Shown: in pieces, positions 41,652-49,760 of the stretch | Layout of the letters: each line of letters begins with the position of its first letter | Position numbering within the stretch: the stretch's first letter is position 1 | Assembly: GCF_025466085.1 (NCBI RefSeq) | Contig: NZ_JANLOD010000010.1 | Location: 1 to 64,000 of the forward strand | Reading direction: 5' to 3' | Source of the DNA: Pseudomonas sp. 14P_8.1_Bac3 | Lineage (GTDB): Bacteria > Pseudomonadota > Gammaproteobacteria > Pseudomonadales > Pseudomonadaceae | Length of the DNA stretch: 64,000 nucleotides | Position numbers and translations under genes: made by a program | The notes under the pieces: generated by a model | What the model saw: only the letters and a program-made list of their open reading frames with translations | Database searches by the model: none | Told to the model about the DNA's origin: nothing

Positions 41652-42479
41652 TTGTCTACGGGTAATTTGGATTTCGAACAGTTCCGGGTCTTCCTGGAAA
41701 AAGCCTGTGGCATTTTGCTCGGTGAAAACAAGCAGTACCTCGTCTCGAGCCGCCTCAACAAACTGATGGAGCAGCAAGGCATCAAGTCCCTGGGTGAGCT
41801 GGTCCAGCGCATCCAGACCCAACCGCGCAGCGGTTTGCGCGAATCGGTGGTCGATGCCATGACGACCAACGAAACCCTGTGGTTTCGGGACACCTATCCG
41901 TTTGAAGTGTTGAAGAACAAGGTGCTGCCCGAAGCGATCAAGGCCGCGCCCGGCCAGCGGCTGCGGATCTGGTCGGCGGCCTGCTCGTCGGGGCAGGAAC
42001 CGTATTCGCTGTCGATGTCCATCGATGAGTTCGAGCGGGTCAACCTGGGCCAGTTGAAGATGGGCGTGCAGATCGTTGCCACTGACCTGTCGGGCTCCAT
42101 GCTGAATAACTGCAAGACCGGCGAGTACGACAGCCTGGCAATCGGCCGCGGTCTGTCGCCCGAGCGCCTGCAGCGCTATTTCGACCCGAAGGGGCCGGGG
42201 CGTTGGGCGATCAAGGCGCCGATCAAGAGCCGGGTGGAGTTTCGCTCGTTCAACCTGCTGGACAGCTACGCGAGCCTCGGCAAGTTCGACATCGTGTTCT
42301 GCCGCAACGTGCTGATCTACTTCTCCGCCGAGGTGAAGAAAGACATTCTGTTGCGCATCCACAGCACGTTGAAGCCGGGCGGTTACCTGTTCCTCGGTGC
42401 GTCCGAAGCGCTGAACGGTTTGCCGGATCATTATCAGATGGTCCAATGCAGCCCGGGGATCATTTACCAGGCGAAGTGA
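41652..42479 (+). CDS. cheR: Chemoreceptor methyltransferase CheR
   Basis: 275-aa SAM-dependent methyltransferase that methylates glutamates of chemoreceptors. N-terminal helical domain (MSTGNLDFEQFRVFLEKACG) and C-terminal Rossmann domain with IWSAACSSGQEPYSLSM (SAM loop) and IVFCRNVLIYF. It starts with TTG at 41652, eight nt after AGAGG; no ATG is near and the N-terminal sequence is conserved, so the TTG looks genuine. A strong terminator follows, separating it from flgB. Confidence 0.93.
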   Translation: MSTGNLDFEQFRVFLEKACGILLGENKQYLVSSRLNKLMEQQGIKSLGELVQRIQTQPRSGLRESVVDAMTTNETLWFRDTYPFEVLKNKVLPEAIKAAPGQRLRIWSAACSSGQEPYSLSMSIDEFERVNLGQLKMGVQIVATDLSGSMLNNCKTGEYDSLAIGRGLSPERLQRYFDPKGPGRWAIKAPIKSRVEFRSFNLLDSYASLGKFDIVFCRNVLIYFSAEVKKDILLRIHSTLKPGGYLFLGASEALNGLPDHYQMVQCSPGIIYQAK

Positions 42480-42496
42480 TCCGTTTGGCGGTATCG

Positions 42497-42530
42497 AAAA
42501 ACGGGAGCCCTCAGGGGCTCCCGTTTTTTT
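42497..42530 (+). terminator. Terminator of cheVR
   Basis: ACGGGAGCCC-tca-GGGGCTCCCGT with a run of seven Ts. Confidence 0.93.
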
Positions 42531-42587
42531 ATGCCTCGTTTTTTTCCTGCCCGGCACTGTCCCTGTGGGCGAATGTTTGCAGGTGGT

Positions 42588-42633
42588 AAAGCGGCAGAAA
42601 AGCGGCAGACGGCGGAAACCCGTTGCCGCTTTT
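42588..42633 (+). promoter_or_regulatory. Tandem AAAGCGGCAGA repeats plus inverted copy upstream of flgB
   Basis: AAAGCGGCAGA occurs twice without a gap (42588-42598, 42599-42609); TGCCGCTTTT, the reverse complement, follows at 42624-42633. They lie 58-103 nt before the sigma-54 -24 element, the position expected for an NtrC-family activator such as FleR. Confidence 0.5.
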
Positions 42634-42690
42634 CTGGCATTGCCGCCTTGCCCCTGTCCGCAAAGCCCCGGTTTACGGGCTTGTTTGAAT

Positions 42691-42706
42691 TGGCACGCCG
42701 CTTGCT
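42691..42706 (+). promoter_or_regulatory. Sigma-54 promoter of flgBCDE
   Basis: TGGCAC-N5-TTGCT, a full consensus match, 45 nt before the flgB ATG. Confidence 0.92.
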
Positions 42707-42750
42707 ATGTCCATCGTACGAAAAATCAGGTCACCCGAAGGTTTCCCGAC

Positions 42751-43158
42751 ATGAGCATCAGCTTCGATAAAGCGCTCGGTATCCACGAACAAGCCCTGGG
42801 CTTCCGCGCCCAGCGTGCCGAAGTCCTGGCCAACAACATCGCCAACGCCGACACCCCGAACTACAAGGCTCGGGATCTGGACTTCTCGAAAGTGCTCGCC
42901 GAGCAAAGCGAGAAAACCAAGAACGGCACATTCGCCTTGAACATGACCAACAGCCGTCATATCGAAGCCGAAGGCCTGGGCAATGGCGACGAGTCGCTGC
43001 TTTACCGCACGCCGATGCAACCGTCGATCGACCAGAACACCGTGGACGCTCAATTGGAACAGTCGAACTACGCGGAAAACGCGGTCAACTTCCAGGCCAG
43101 CTTCACCCTGCTCAACAGCAAATTCAAAGGGCTGATCTCGGCCCTGCGTGGAGAGTAA
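42751..43158 (+). CDS. flgB: Flagellar proximal rod protein FlgB
   Basis: 135-aa rod protein of the basal body. It starts MSISFDKALGIHEQALGFRA and has the rod-family signature RAQRAEVLANNIANADTPNYKARD. The ATG at 42751 is the natural start; an ORF extension upstream would run through the sigma-54 promoter. First gene of flgBCDE; flgC begins 3 nt after its stop. Confidence 0.95.
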   Translation: MSISFDKALGIHEQALGFRAQRAEVLANNIANADTPNYKARDLDFSKVLAEQSEKTKNGTFALNMTNSRHIEAEGLGNGDESLLYRTPMQPSIDQNTVDAQLEQSNYAENAVNFQASFTLLNSKFKGLISALRGE

Positions 43159-43161
43159 ATC

Positions 43162-43605
43162 ATGTCGCTGTCCAGCGTTTTCAACATTGCCGGTAGCGGC
43201 ATGAGTGCCCAGACCACTCGCCTCAACACCGTCGCTTCCAACATCGCCAACGCCGAAACCGTGTCGTCGAGCATCGACAAGACCTACCGCGCCCGCCACC
43301 CGGTATTCGCCACCATGTTCCAGGGCGGCCAGAGCGGCGGCAGCGATTCGCTGTTCCAGAACCAGGACGCTGCAGGCCAGGGCGTGCAGGTGCTAGGCGT
43401 GGTCGAGGACCAGAGCAACCTGGAGGCGCGCTACGAGCCGAACCATCCAGCGGCCGACGCCAAGGGCTACGTCTACTACCCGAACGTCAACGTGGTGGAA
43501 GAAATGGCCGACATGATTTCCGCGAGCCGTTCGTTCCAGACCAACGCGGAAATGATGAACACCGCCAAAACCATGATGCAGAAGGTCCTGACCCTCGGTC
43601 AGTGA
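43162..43605 (+). CDS. flgC: Flagellar proximal rod protein FlgC
   Basis: 147 aa. N-terminal MSLSSVFNIAGSGMSAQTTR with LNTVASNIANAETVSS is the rod/hook family motif; the C-terminal VVEEMADMISASRSFQTNAE with MMNTAKTMMQKVLTLGQ forms the D0 helix. GGAG precedes the ATG, which follows flgB almost directly. Confidence 0.96.
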   Translation: MSLSSVFNIAGSGMSAQTTRLNTVASNIANAETVSSSIDKTYRARHPVFATMFQGGQSGGSDSLFQNQDAAGQGVQVLGVVEDQSNLEARYEPNHPAADAKGYVYYPNVNVVEEMADMISASRSFQTNAEMMNTAKTMMQKVLTLGQ

Positions 43606-43620
43606 TAAGGGGCGACTCAG

Positions 43621-44343
43621 ATGAGTGTTACCGATACCACCAGCAGCCTTAGCCTTAACGACATCCTGGCCAACTCTTCGATCAAGACCAACACCAGCAA
43701 CGATGGGCTGGCGGCCGCGACGAACAGCGCCACCGGTAAAAAAGCCCTGGGCAAGGATGCATTCCTGCAACTGCTGGTGACCCAGCTGAAAAACCAGAAC
43801 CCGCTGGAGCCCCAGGACAACGGTGCGTTCGTTGCCCAGTTGGCGCAGTTCAGCAGCCTGGAAGGCATTACCACGCTGAACGACACCGTTGCCGGCATTG
43901 CCAGCAATTACAACTCGTCCCAGGCGTTGCAGGCATCGTCACTGGTCGGTCGCTCGGTCATTGCGCCGGGTGACAAGGCCGTGGTCGACACCGCCAAGAG
44001 CTTCAACGGCAGCATCGCAGTACCTGCGTCGGCATCGCCGGTGACGCTCAAGATCACCGACGCCGACGGCAAGCTCATCCGCACCATCGACCTGGGCAGC
44101 CAGAAAGCCGGCAGCACCAGCTTCATCTGGGACGGCAAGAACGACACTGGCGAAGTGGCCCCGCCCGGCACGTATAACTTCACCGCCAGCGCGACCTACG
44201 ACGGCAAGGCGACTTCGCTGGTGACGTACCTGCCGGCCACCGTCAGCAGCGTGACCATCAGCCAGACCGGCGGCGAGTTGATGCTCAACCTGGCCGGGCT
44301 CGGCAGCATCGCCCTGTCCAAAGTACAAACCATTGGTATATAG
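43621..44343 (+). CDS. flgD: Hook-capping protein FlgD
   Basis: 240-aa scaffold that caps the growing hook. The conserved N-terminal export/assembly part LGKDAFLQLLVTQLKNQNPL with FVAQLAQFSSLEGI lies at about 40-85; the C-terminal FlgD_ig and tudor-like domains include SFIWDGKNDTGEVAPPGTYN. Fifteen nt after flgC, so part of flgBCDE. It normally leaves after the hook is complete. Confidence 0.95.
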   Translation: MSVTDTTSSLSLNDILANSSIKTNTSNDGLAAATNSATGKKALGKDAFLQLLVTQLKNQNPLEPQDNGAFVAQLAQFSSLEGITTLNDTVAGIASNYNSSQALQASSLVGRSVIAPGDKAVVDTAKSFNGSIAVPASASPVTLKITDADGKLIRTIDLGSQKAGSTSFIWDGKNDTGEVAPPGTYNFTASATYDGKATSLVTYLPATVSSVTISQTGGELMLNLAGLGSIALSKVQTIGI

Positions 44344-44374
44344 AGCCGACTAACACGGCACAAAGGAGTGGAAT

Positions 44375-45715
44375 ATGTCTTTCAATATCGGCCTTAGCGG
44401 TCTCTATGCAGCCAACAAACAACTGGACGTGACCGGCAACAACATCGCCAACGTCGCGACCACCGGTTTCAAATCGTCCCGTGCGGAATTCGAAGACGTC
44501 TACTCGGCCACCAAGCTGGGTACCGGTAGCAAGGTCGTCGGTAACGGCGTGCGCCTGGCCAACGTTTCCCAGCAGTTCACCCAGGGCGACATCAACAACA
44601 CCGGCAACGTGCTGGACATGGGCATCAACGGTTCCGGTTTCTTCGTGCTGAACAACAGCGGCTCGTTGTCGTACACCCGTGCCGGCACGTTCAAGGTCGA
44701 CAAGGAAGGCTACGTCACCAACACCGACGGCACCGCGCGTCTGCAAGGTTACGGCGTGGACGCCAATGGCAAGATCCAGAACGGTGTATTGACTGACCTG
44801 CGTATCGATACCTCGAACCTGGCACCCAAATCCACCAGCCTGGTTTCTTCGACGATCAACCTGAACTCGACTGCACTGGTCATCGACCAGGCGGTAGTCG
44901 CCAACAAGTTCGATCCGGCGAAGTCGGAAACCTTCACCAAGCAGTTCAGTACCCCGGTGTATGACTCTCAGGGTAACCAGCACACCATGGATCAGTTCAT
45001 GGTCAAGACCGGTCCGAACACGTGGGATACGTACACCCTGATCGATGGTCGCAACCCTGACGGTTCGCCGGTCACCGGCACTGGCGCCGTTGACCCGGTG
45101 CCTTCGACCATGACCTTTGACACGTCGGGCAAGCTGGTGTCGGTCAGCACGCCTGTGGTTCCGCCGACCGTGCCGCCAACGTCGACCATCAGCAGCGATC
45201 TGAAGATCACCGACTGGACGCCGGGCACAGTGACCAATGGCGTCTGGACCGCTAACGGTGCCGCCGCCAACCCGAATGGCATCACCACTTCCATGGCCAA
45301 CACCACCCAGTTCAACGCCGATACCGCGCGTTCGATTCCGACGCAGAACGGCTATGCCACTGGCGAGATCACTAACCTGACCATCGACGGCAGCGGCGTG
45401 CTGCTGGCCAACTTCAGCAACAACCAGACCAAGCCGATCGGCCAGATCTCCCTGGCCAGCTTCACCAACGAACAAGGTCTGCAGCCGGTAGGCGGCACGA
45501 GCTGGAAAGAGACTTACGCCTCGGGCATCCCGGGCTACGACGCTCCGGGAACCGGTAGCCTGGGTTCGATCCAGTCCAACTCGCTGGAAGAGTCCAACGT
45601 CAACCTGACCAACGAGCTGGTCGACCTGATCAAGGCGCAGAGCAACTACCAGGCGAACGCCAAGACCATTTCGACCCAGAGCACCATCATGCAGACCATC
45701 ATTCAGATGACCTGA
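44375..45715 (+). CDS. flgE: Flagellar hook protein FlgE
   Basis: 446-aa hook subunit. N-terminal D0 motif MSFNIGLSGLYAANKQLDVT with GNNIANVATTGFKSSRAEFE and C-terminal D0 helix ELVDLIKAQSNYQANAKTIS. The middle carries a variable, Thr/Pro-rich insertion (VVPPTVPPTSTISSD). AAAGGAG precedes the ATG. A terminator follows, and flgF, often next, is absent; nrdA lies convergent instead. Confidence 0.95.
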   Translation: MSFNIGLSGLYAANKQLDVTGNNIANVATTGFKSSRAEFEDVYSATKLGTGSKVVGNGVRLANVSQQFTQGDINNTGNVLDMGINGSGFFVLNNSGSLSYTRAGTFKVDKEGYVTNTDGTARLQGYGVDANGKIQNGVLTDLRIDTSNLAPKSTSLVSSTINLNSTALVIDQAVVANKFDPAKSETFTKQFSTPVYDSQGNQHTMDQFMVKTGPNTWDTYTLIDGRNPDGSPVTGTGAVDPVPSTMTFDTSGKLVSVSTPVVPPTVPPTSTISSDLKITDWTPGTVTNGVWTANGAAANPNGITTSMANTTQFNADTARSIPTQNGYATGEITNLTIDGSGVLLANFSNNQTKPIGQISLASFTNEQGLQPVGGTSWKETYASGIPGYDAPGTGSLGSIQSNSLEESNVNLTNELVDLIKAQSNYQANAKTISTQSTIMQTIIQMT

Positions 45716-45736
45716 TACGGGTAGCGCTGCACAAGG

Positions 45737-45761
45737 AGCCCCTCGGAAGAGGGGCTTTTTT
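45737..45761 (+). terminator. Terminator of flgBCDE
   Basis: AGCCCCTC-ggaa-GAGGGGCT followed by six Ts. Confidence 0.93.
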
Positions 45762-45862
45762 GTGTTCGGTGTCTTGGTGAGGATGGATTGTTATGTGGTG
45801 TAAGGGCGGGCCCCTTCATCGGAGTGCGTCCAGACGCGATCTACACCCGACGCGCCGATTCC

Positions 45863-45978
45863 CTGTAGGAGTGAGCAAGCTCCGGGCGGCGTTCCGACGA
45901 TGGTCGTCAACGATAACGCGCAAAGCCAGACAGCCCGTGGCGCACTCAGGTTTTTCGCGAGCATGCTCGCTCCTACAG
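45863..45978. repeat. Degenerate REP pair
   Basis: CTGTAGGAGTGAGCAAGCTC and, 90 nt on, GCGAGCATGCTCGCTCCTAC, a CTGTAGGAGCGAGC-type inverted pair between flgE and nrdA. Confidence 0.7.
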
Positions 45979-46024
45979 GGGGGCTATGATCGTTCCCACG
46001 ATTTGCAGCCCGCGAGGGCGTCTT

Positions 46025-46035
46025 CCCCCCCCCCC
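46025..46035. repeat. Run of 11 C
   Basis: Homopolymer tract C11 in the non-coding gap between the convergent flgE and nrdA genes. Confidence 0.9.
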
Positions 46036-46051
46036 ACGACATTCCTTAAGA

Positions 46052-46092
46052 CAAAAGAAAACCCCCGACAATCCAGAGGACTGATCGGGGGT
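46052..46092 (-). terminator. Terminator of nrdA
   Basis: Minus strand AACCCCCGA pairs with TCGGGGGTT around a 15-nt loop, followed by a TTCTTTTGT U-rich stretch. Confidence 0.8.
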
Positions 46093-46129
46093 TGTCGGGC
46101 AGGCGCCTTGCGACGCCTGCCGGCTCAGC

Positions 46130-49024
46130 TTACTGGCAAGCTTCGCAATCCGGCTCGTCGATGGCGCAGGCCTTCGGCACTGGAGCAGGGCCGGCGGGGG
46201 CTGCCAGGACCGAATCGTCACCGTGGTTGCCACCGCTGGAAACAGCGTTCAGCTTGCCGGTGTTGATGGTCGACTTCTCGGTGCTGGTCGCGGCCAGGGC
46301 GCGGAGGTAGTAAGTGGTTTTCAGACCACGGTACCAAGCCATGCGGTAGGTCACGTCCAGCTTCTTGCCCGAGGCGCCAGCGATGTACAGGTTCAGCGAC
46401 TGGGCCTGGTCGATCCACTTCTGACGACGGCTGGCCGCGTCGACGATCCACTTGGTGTCCACTTCGAACGCGGTCGCGTAGAGCTCTTTGAGTTCCTGCG
46501 GAATGCGCTCGATCTGCTGCACCGAACCGTCGTAGTACTTCAGGTCGTTGATCATGACCGAGTCCCACAGACCGCGAGCCTTGAGGTCGCGAACCAAGTA
46601 CGGGTTGATCACGGTGAATTCGCCCGACAGGTTCGATTTCACGTAGAGGTTCTGGTAGGTCGGTTCGATCGACTGCGAGACGCCGGTGATGTTGGCGATG
46701 GTCGCGGTCGGTGCGATGGCCATGATGTTGGAGTTGCGAATGCCTTTCTGTACACGGGCGCGAACCGGTGCCCAGTCCAGGGATTCGTTCAGGTCAACAT
46801 CAATGTACTTCTGGCCACGCTGCTCGATCAGGATCTGTTGCGAATCCAGCGGCAGGATGCCTTTGGACCACAGCGAACCCTGGAACGTCTCGTAGGCGCC
46901 GCGCTCGTCGGCCAGGTCGCAGGAAGCCTGGATCGCGTAGTAGCTGACCGCTTCCATGGACTTGTCGGCGAACTCGACGGCAGCGTCGGAACCGTAAGGA
47001 ATGTGCTGCAGGTACAGCGCGTCCTGGAAGCCCATGATGCCCAGGCCGACCGGACGGTGCTTGAAGTTGGAGTTCTTCGCTTGCGGCACCGAGTAGTAGT
47101 TGATGTCGATCACGTTATCGAGCATGCGCACGGCGGTGTTCACGGTGCGCTGCAGCTTGGCGGTGTCCAGCTTGCCGTCGACGATGTGGTTCGGCAGGTT
47201 GATCGAGCCCAGGTTGCAAACGGCGATCTCGTCCTTGTTGGTGTTCAAGGTGATCTCGGTGCACAGGTTCGAGCTGTGGACCACGCCCACGTGCTGCTGC
47301 GGGCTGCGCAGGTTGCACGGGTCTTTGAAGGTCAGCCATGGGTGGCCGGTTTCAAACAGCATGGACAGCATTTTGCGCCACAGGTCTTTGGCCTGGATGG
47401 TCTTGAACAGCTTGACCTTTCCCGGGTACTCGGTCAGGGCTTCGTAGTACTCGTAACGCTCTTCGAAGGCCTTGCCGGTCAGGTCGTGCAGGTCCGGTAC
47501 TTCCGACGGCGAGAACAGGGTCCATTTGCCGTCATCGAAGACGCGCTTCATGAACAGGTCAGGGATCCAGTTGGCGGTGTTCATGTCGTGGGTACGACGA
47601 CGGTCATCACCGGTGTTCTTGCGCAGTTCGATGAACTCTTCGATGTCCATGTGCCAGGTTTCCAGGTAGGCACAGACCGCGCCTTTGCGCTTGCCACCCT
47701 GGTTAACGGCGACGGCGGTGTCGTTCACCACCTTCAGGAACGGCACCACGCCCTGGGATTTGCCGTTGGTGCCCTTGATGTACGAACCGAGTGCGCGAAC
47801 CGGGGTCCAGTCGTTGCCCAGGCCGCCAGCGAATTTCGACAACATGGCATTGTCGTGGATCGCGTGGTAGATGCCCGACAGGTCGTCCGGCACGGTGGTC
47901 AGGTAGCAGCTGGACAGCTGTGGACGCAGGGTGCCGGCGTTGAACAGGGTCGGGGTCGACGCCATGTAGTCGAAGGACGACAGCAAGTTGTAGAACTCGA
48001 TCGCACGGTCTTCTTTCTGCTTCTCTTCGATCGCCAGGCCCATGGCCACGCGCATGAAGAAGATCTGCGGCAGTTCGAAGCGGATACCGTCCTTGTGGAT
48101 GAAGTAGCGGTCGTACAGGGTTTGCAGGCCCAGGTAGGTGAACTGCTGATCGCGTTCGTGGTTGATCGCCTTGCCGAGTTTTTCCAGGTCGAAGGTGGCC
48201 AGGACCGGGTTCAGCAATTCGTATTCGATACCCTTGGCGATGTAGGCCGGCAGGGCCTTGGCGTACAGGTCGACCATCTCGTGGTGGGTCGCGCTTTCGG
48301 CCACGTCGAGGAAGCTCAGGCCTTCGGCACGCAGGGTGTCCATCAGCAGGCGGGCGGTGACGAACGAGTAGTTCGGCTCACGCTCGACCAGGGTCCGGGC
48401 GGTCATCACCAGGGCGGTGTTGACGTCGGTCAGGGCCACGCCGTCGTACAGGTTTTTCAGGGTTTCGCGCTGGATCAGGTCGCCGTCGACTTCTTCCAGG
48501 CCCTCGCACGCTTCGGTGACGATGGTGTTCAGGCGACCCATGTCCAGTGGCGCAAAGGTGCCGTCGGCGCGGGTGATGCGGATCGATGGGTGGGCGTTGA
48601 CGGTTTCGTCGGCCGGCGCACGCACGGCGCGTTCTTTCGAACGGGCATCACGGTAGATCACGTAGTCGCGAGCGACTTTCTGCTCGCCGGCACGCATCAG
48701 GGCCAGTTCGACCTGGTCCTGGATTTCTTCGATGTGGATGGTGCCGCCGGACGGCATGCGACGCTTGAAGGTCGCGGTGACCTGTTCGGTCAGGCGGGCA
48801 ACGGTGTCATGGATTCGCGACGAAGCGGCAGCGGTGCCGCCCTCAACTGCGAGAAACGCTTTGGTGATGGCGACGGTGATCTTGTCATCGGTGTAAGCAA
48901 CGACAGTGCCGTTACGCTTGATCACGCGCAGCTGGCCAGGCGCGGTGGCGGACAGATCCGAATTCGAATCAGCGGCCTGCGGCAAGGTGCCCTGCGGGTT
49001 CTCGCGAGTTGTGTCGGTTTGCAT
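46130..49024 (-). CDS. nrdA: Class Ia ribonucleotide reductase large subunit NrdA
   Basis: 964-aa alpha subunit reducing NDPs to dNDPs. An ATP-cone at about 30-125 (LRVIKRNGTVVAYTDDKITV) begins it; a second cone-like segment follows near 150-235 (IRITRADGTFAPLDMGRLNT). Catalytic segments include FNAGTLRPQLSSCYLTTVPD, NLCTEITLNTNKDEIAVCNL and ATIANITGVSQSIEP; the C-terminal redox Cys pair is DEPDCEACQ. The ATG at 49024 follows GGAGA; the longer start is unsupported. nrdB is not adjacent. A long leader with DnaA and NrdR-like sites precedes it. Confidence 0.96.
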   Translation of the reverse strand: MQTDTTRENPQGTLPQAADSNSDLSATAPGQLRVIKRNGTVVAYTDDKITVAITKAFLAVEGGTAAASSRIHDTVARLTEQVTATFKRRMPSGGTIHIEEIQDQVELALMRAGEQKVARDYVIYRDARSKERAVRAPADETVNAHPSIRITRADGTFAPLDMGRLNTIVTEACEGLEEVDGDLIQRETLKNLYDGVALTDVNTALVMTARTLVEREPNYSFVTARLLMDTLRAEGLSFLDVAESATHHEMVDLYAKALPAYIAKGIEYELLNPVLATFDLEKLGKAINHERDQQFTYLGLQTLYDRYFIHKDGIRFELPQIFFMRVAMGLAIEEKQKEDRAIEFYNLLSSFDYMASTPTLFNAGTLRPQLSSCYLTTVPDDLSGIYHAIHDNAMLSKFAGGLGNDWTPVRALGSYIKGTNGKSQGVVPFLKVVNDTAVAVNQGGKRKGAVCAYLETWHMDIEEFIELRKNTGDDRRRTHDMNTANWIPDLFMKRVFDDGKWTLFSPSEVPDLHDLTGKAFEERYEYYEALTEYPGKVKLFKTIQAKDLWRKMLSMLFETGHPWLTFKDPCNLRSPQQHVGVVHSSNLCTEITLNTNKDEIAVCNLGSINLPNHIVDGKLDTAKLQRTVNTAVRMLDNVIDINYYSVPQAKNSNFKHRPVGLGIMGFQDALYLQHIPYGSDAAVEFADKSMEAVSYYAIQASCDLADERGAYETFQGSLWSKGILPLDSQQILIEQRGQKYIDVDLNESLDWAPVRARVQKGIRNSNIMAIAPTATIANITGVSQSIEPTYQNLYVKSNLSGEFTVINPYLVRDLKARGLWDSVMINDLKYYDGSVQQIERIPQELKELYATAFEVDTKWIVDAASRRQKWIDQAQSLNLYIAGASGKKLDVTYRMAWYRGLKTTYYLRALAATSTEKSTINTGKLNAVSSGGNHGDDSVLAAPAGPAPVPKACAIDEPDCEACQ

Positions 49025-49417
49025 GGGGGGTTGTCTCCACATTCTCTATGTTTGTTGGGGCACCATCACGGTGCCCACCGTTCCGTCCTGAAGCACTACA
49101 ACCGGCGGGTGCCGGGCATACCAACTTCGGGACAGATCAGGAAGGGGGCTATTGGGGCGCCGCTTCCATGCCGAAGTCTTGGGTCCCAGGCCTTGAGCCT
49201 GACACCGGGATCCTTTAGGGGCGCAATAGTTGACTGCAACACCCGTACCGTTAACGCCGTTCCCGGTCAAAAACAGTAGCCATCCGCACGCGCGGTTTGG
49301 TCTTTCGAAAATACGTTTGGTTCAACCGGACAGCGGCAATAAAGCGCTTGAAATCGGTGTCCGGTTTGTGTTTGGTTTTTGGCGCAAAACCCTACATGTA
49401 GGGTTTTTTTAGCGCCG
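49025..49417 (-). other. Long structured 5' leader of nrdA
   Basis: About 390 nt between the predicted start site and the ATG. Several hairpins are visible, e.g. GGGCACC-N5-GGTGCCC at 49058-49076 and CAGGC-N5-GCCTG near 49190. No known riboswitch recognised; minus-strand short frames here have no family. Confidence 0.4.
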
Positions 49418-49482
49418 GGGTACAAGATAATGCGTTTTGGAGGGTGTTGCAACGTACTACCTGTGGATAAACCTGTGCGTAA
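49392..49482 (-). promoter_or_regulatory. nrdA promoter with NrdR-like and DnaA boxes
   Basis: Minus strand: -35 TTGCAA (49447-49452), 17-bp spacer, -10 TATCTT (49424-49429). NrdR-box-like cores are CATTATCTTG (49423-49432, over the -10) and CTACATGTAG (49392-49401, inside an 18-bp palindrome); their centres are exactly 31 bp apart. A perfect DnaA box TTATCCACA (49462-49470) and a one-off TTACGCACA (49474-49482) lie just upstream of the -35. Confidence 0.7.
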
Positions 49483-49636
49483 ATTGTGTGTGAAAGGTGG
49501 AACAGGCGTGTAGGCCGCGACACTGCTGGACCGAGGCATTTCTCACTGATTTTCAACGGGCGAAAACAGTCGGCCGGGTTTTTAAGGGCGCGAACCCTAT
49601 CACAAAAAAACGGCCTGTCCGAACGCATTTGCCGGC

Positions 49637-49665
49637 TTGTGTTCTCGACGGGCGACGTTTATACA
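49637..49665 (+). promoter_or_regulatory. Candidate sigma-70 promoter of the RstAB-like pair
   Basis: TTGTGT, 17-bp spacer, TATACA; 95 nt before the GTG start. Confidence 0.4.
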
Positions 49666-49760
49666 ATCGGCCGGTGCACAAGCATTCTTATCCTCCCCAA
49701 TCATTACAAAAAGACGGGCGGATCCTTCCTTATCAGTGTTGTTGGCAAGCAGAGGTCACC

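Noticed and set aside
42637..42655. Second sigma-54-like element (TGGCAT...TTGCC) before flgB
   Set aside because: GG to GC distance is 12, not 10.
49046..49270. 74-codon minus-strand frame in the nrdA leader as a leader peptide
   Set aside because: Start lacks a ribosome site and composition looks like structured RNA; kept only as an untranslated leader.
46223..49279. 1018-codon plus-strand open frame opposite nrdA
   Set aside because: Antisense shadow of a certain gene in GC-rich DNA; low-complexity composition (V, G, R, Q, F rich), no domain or ribosome site.
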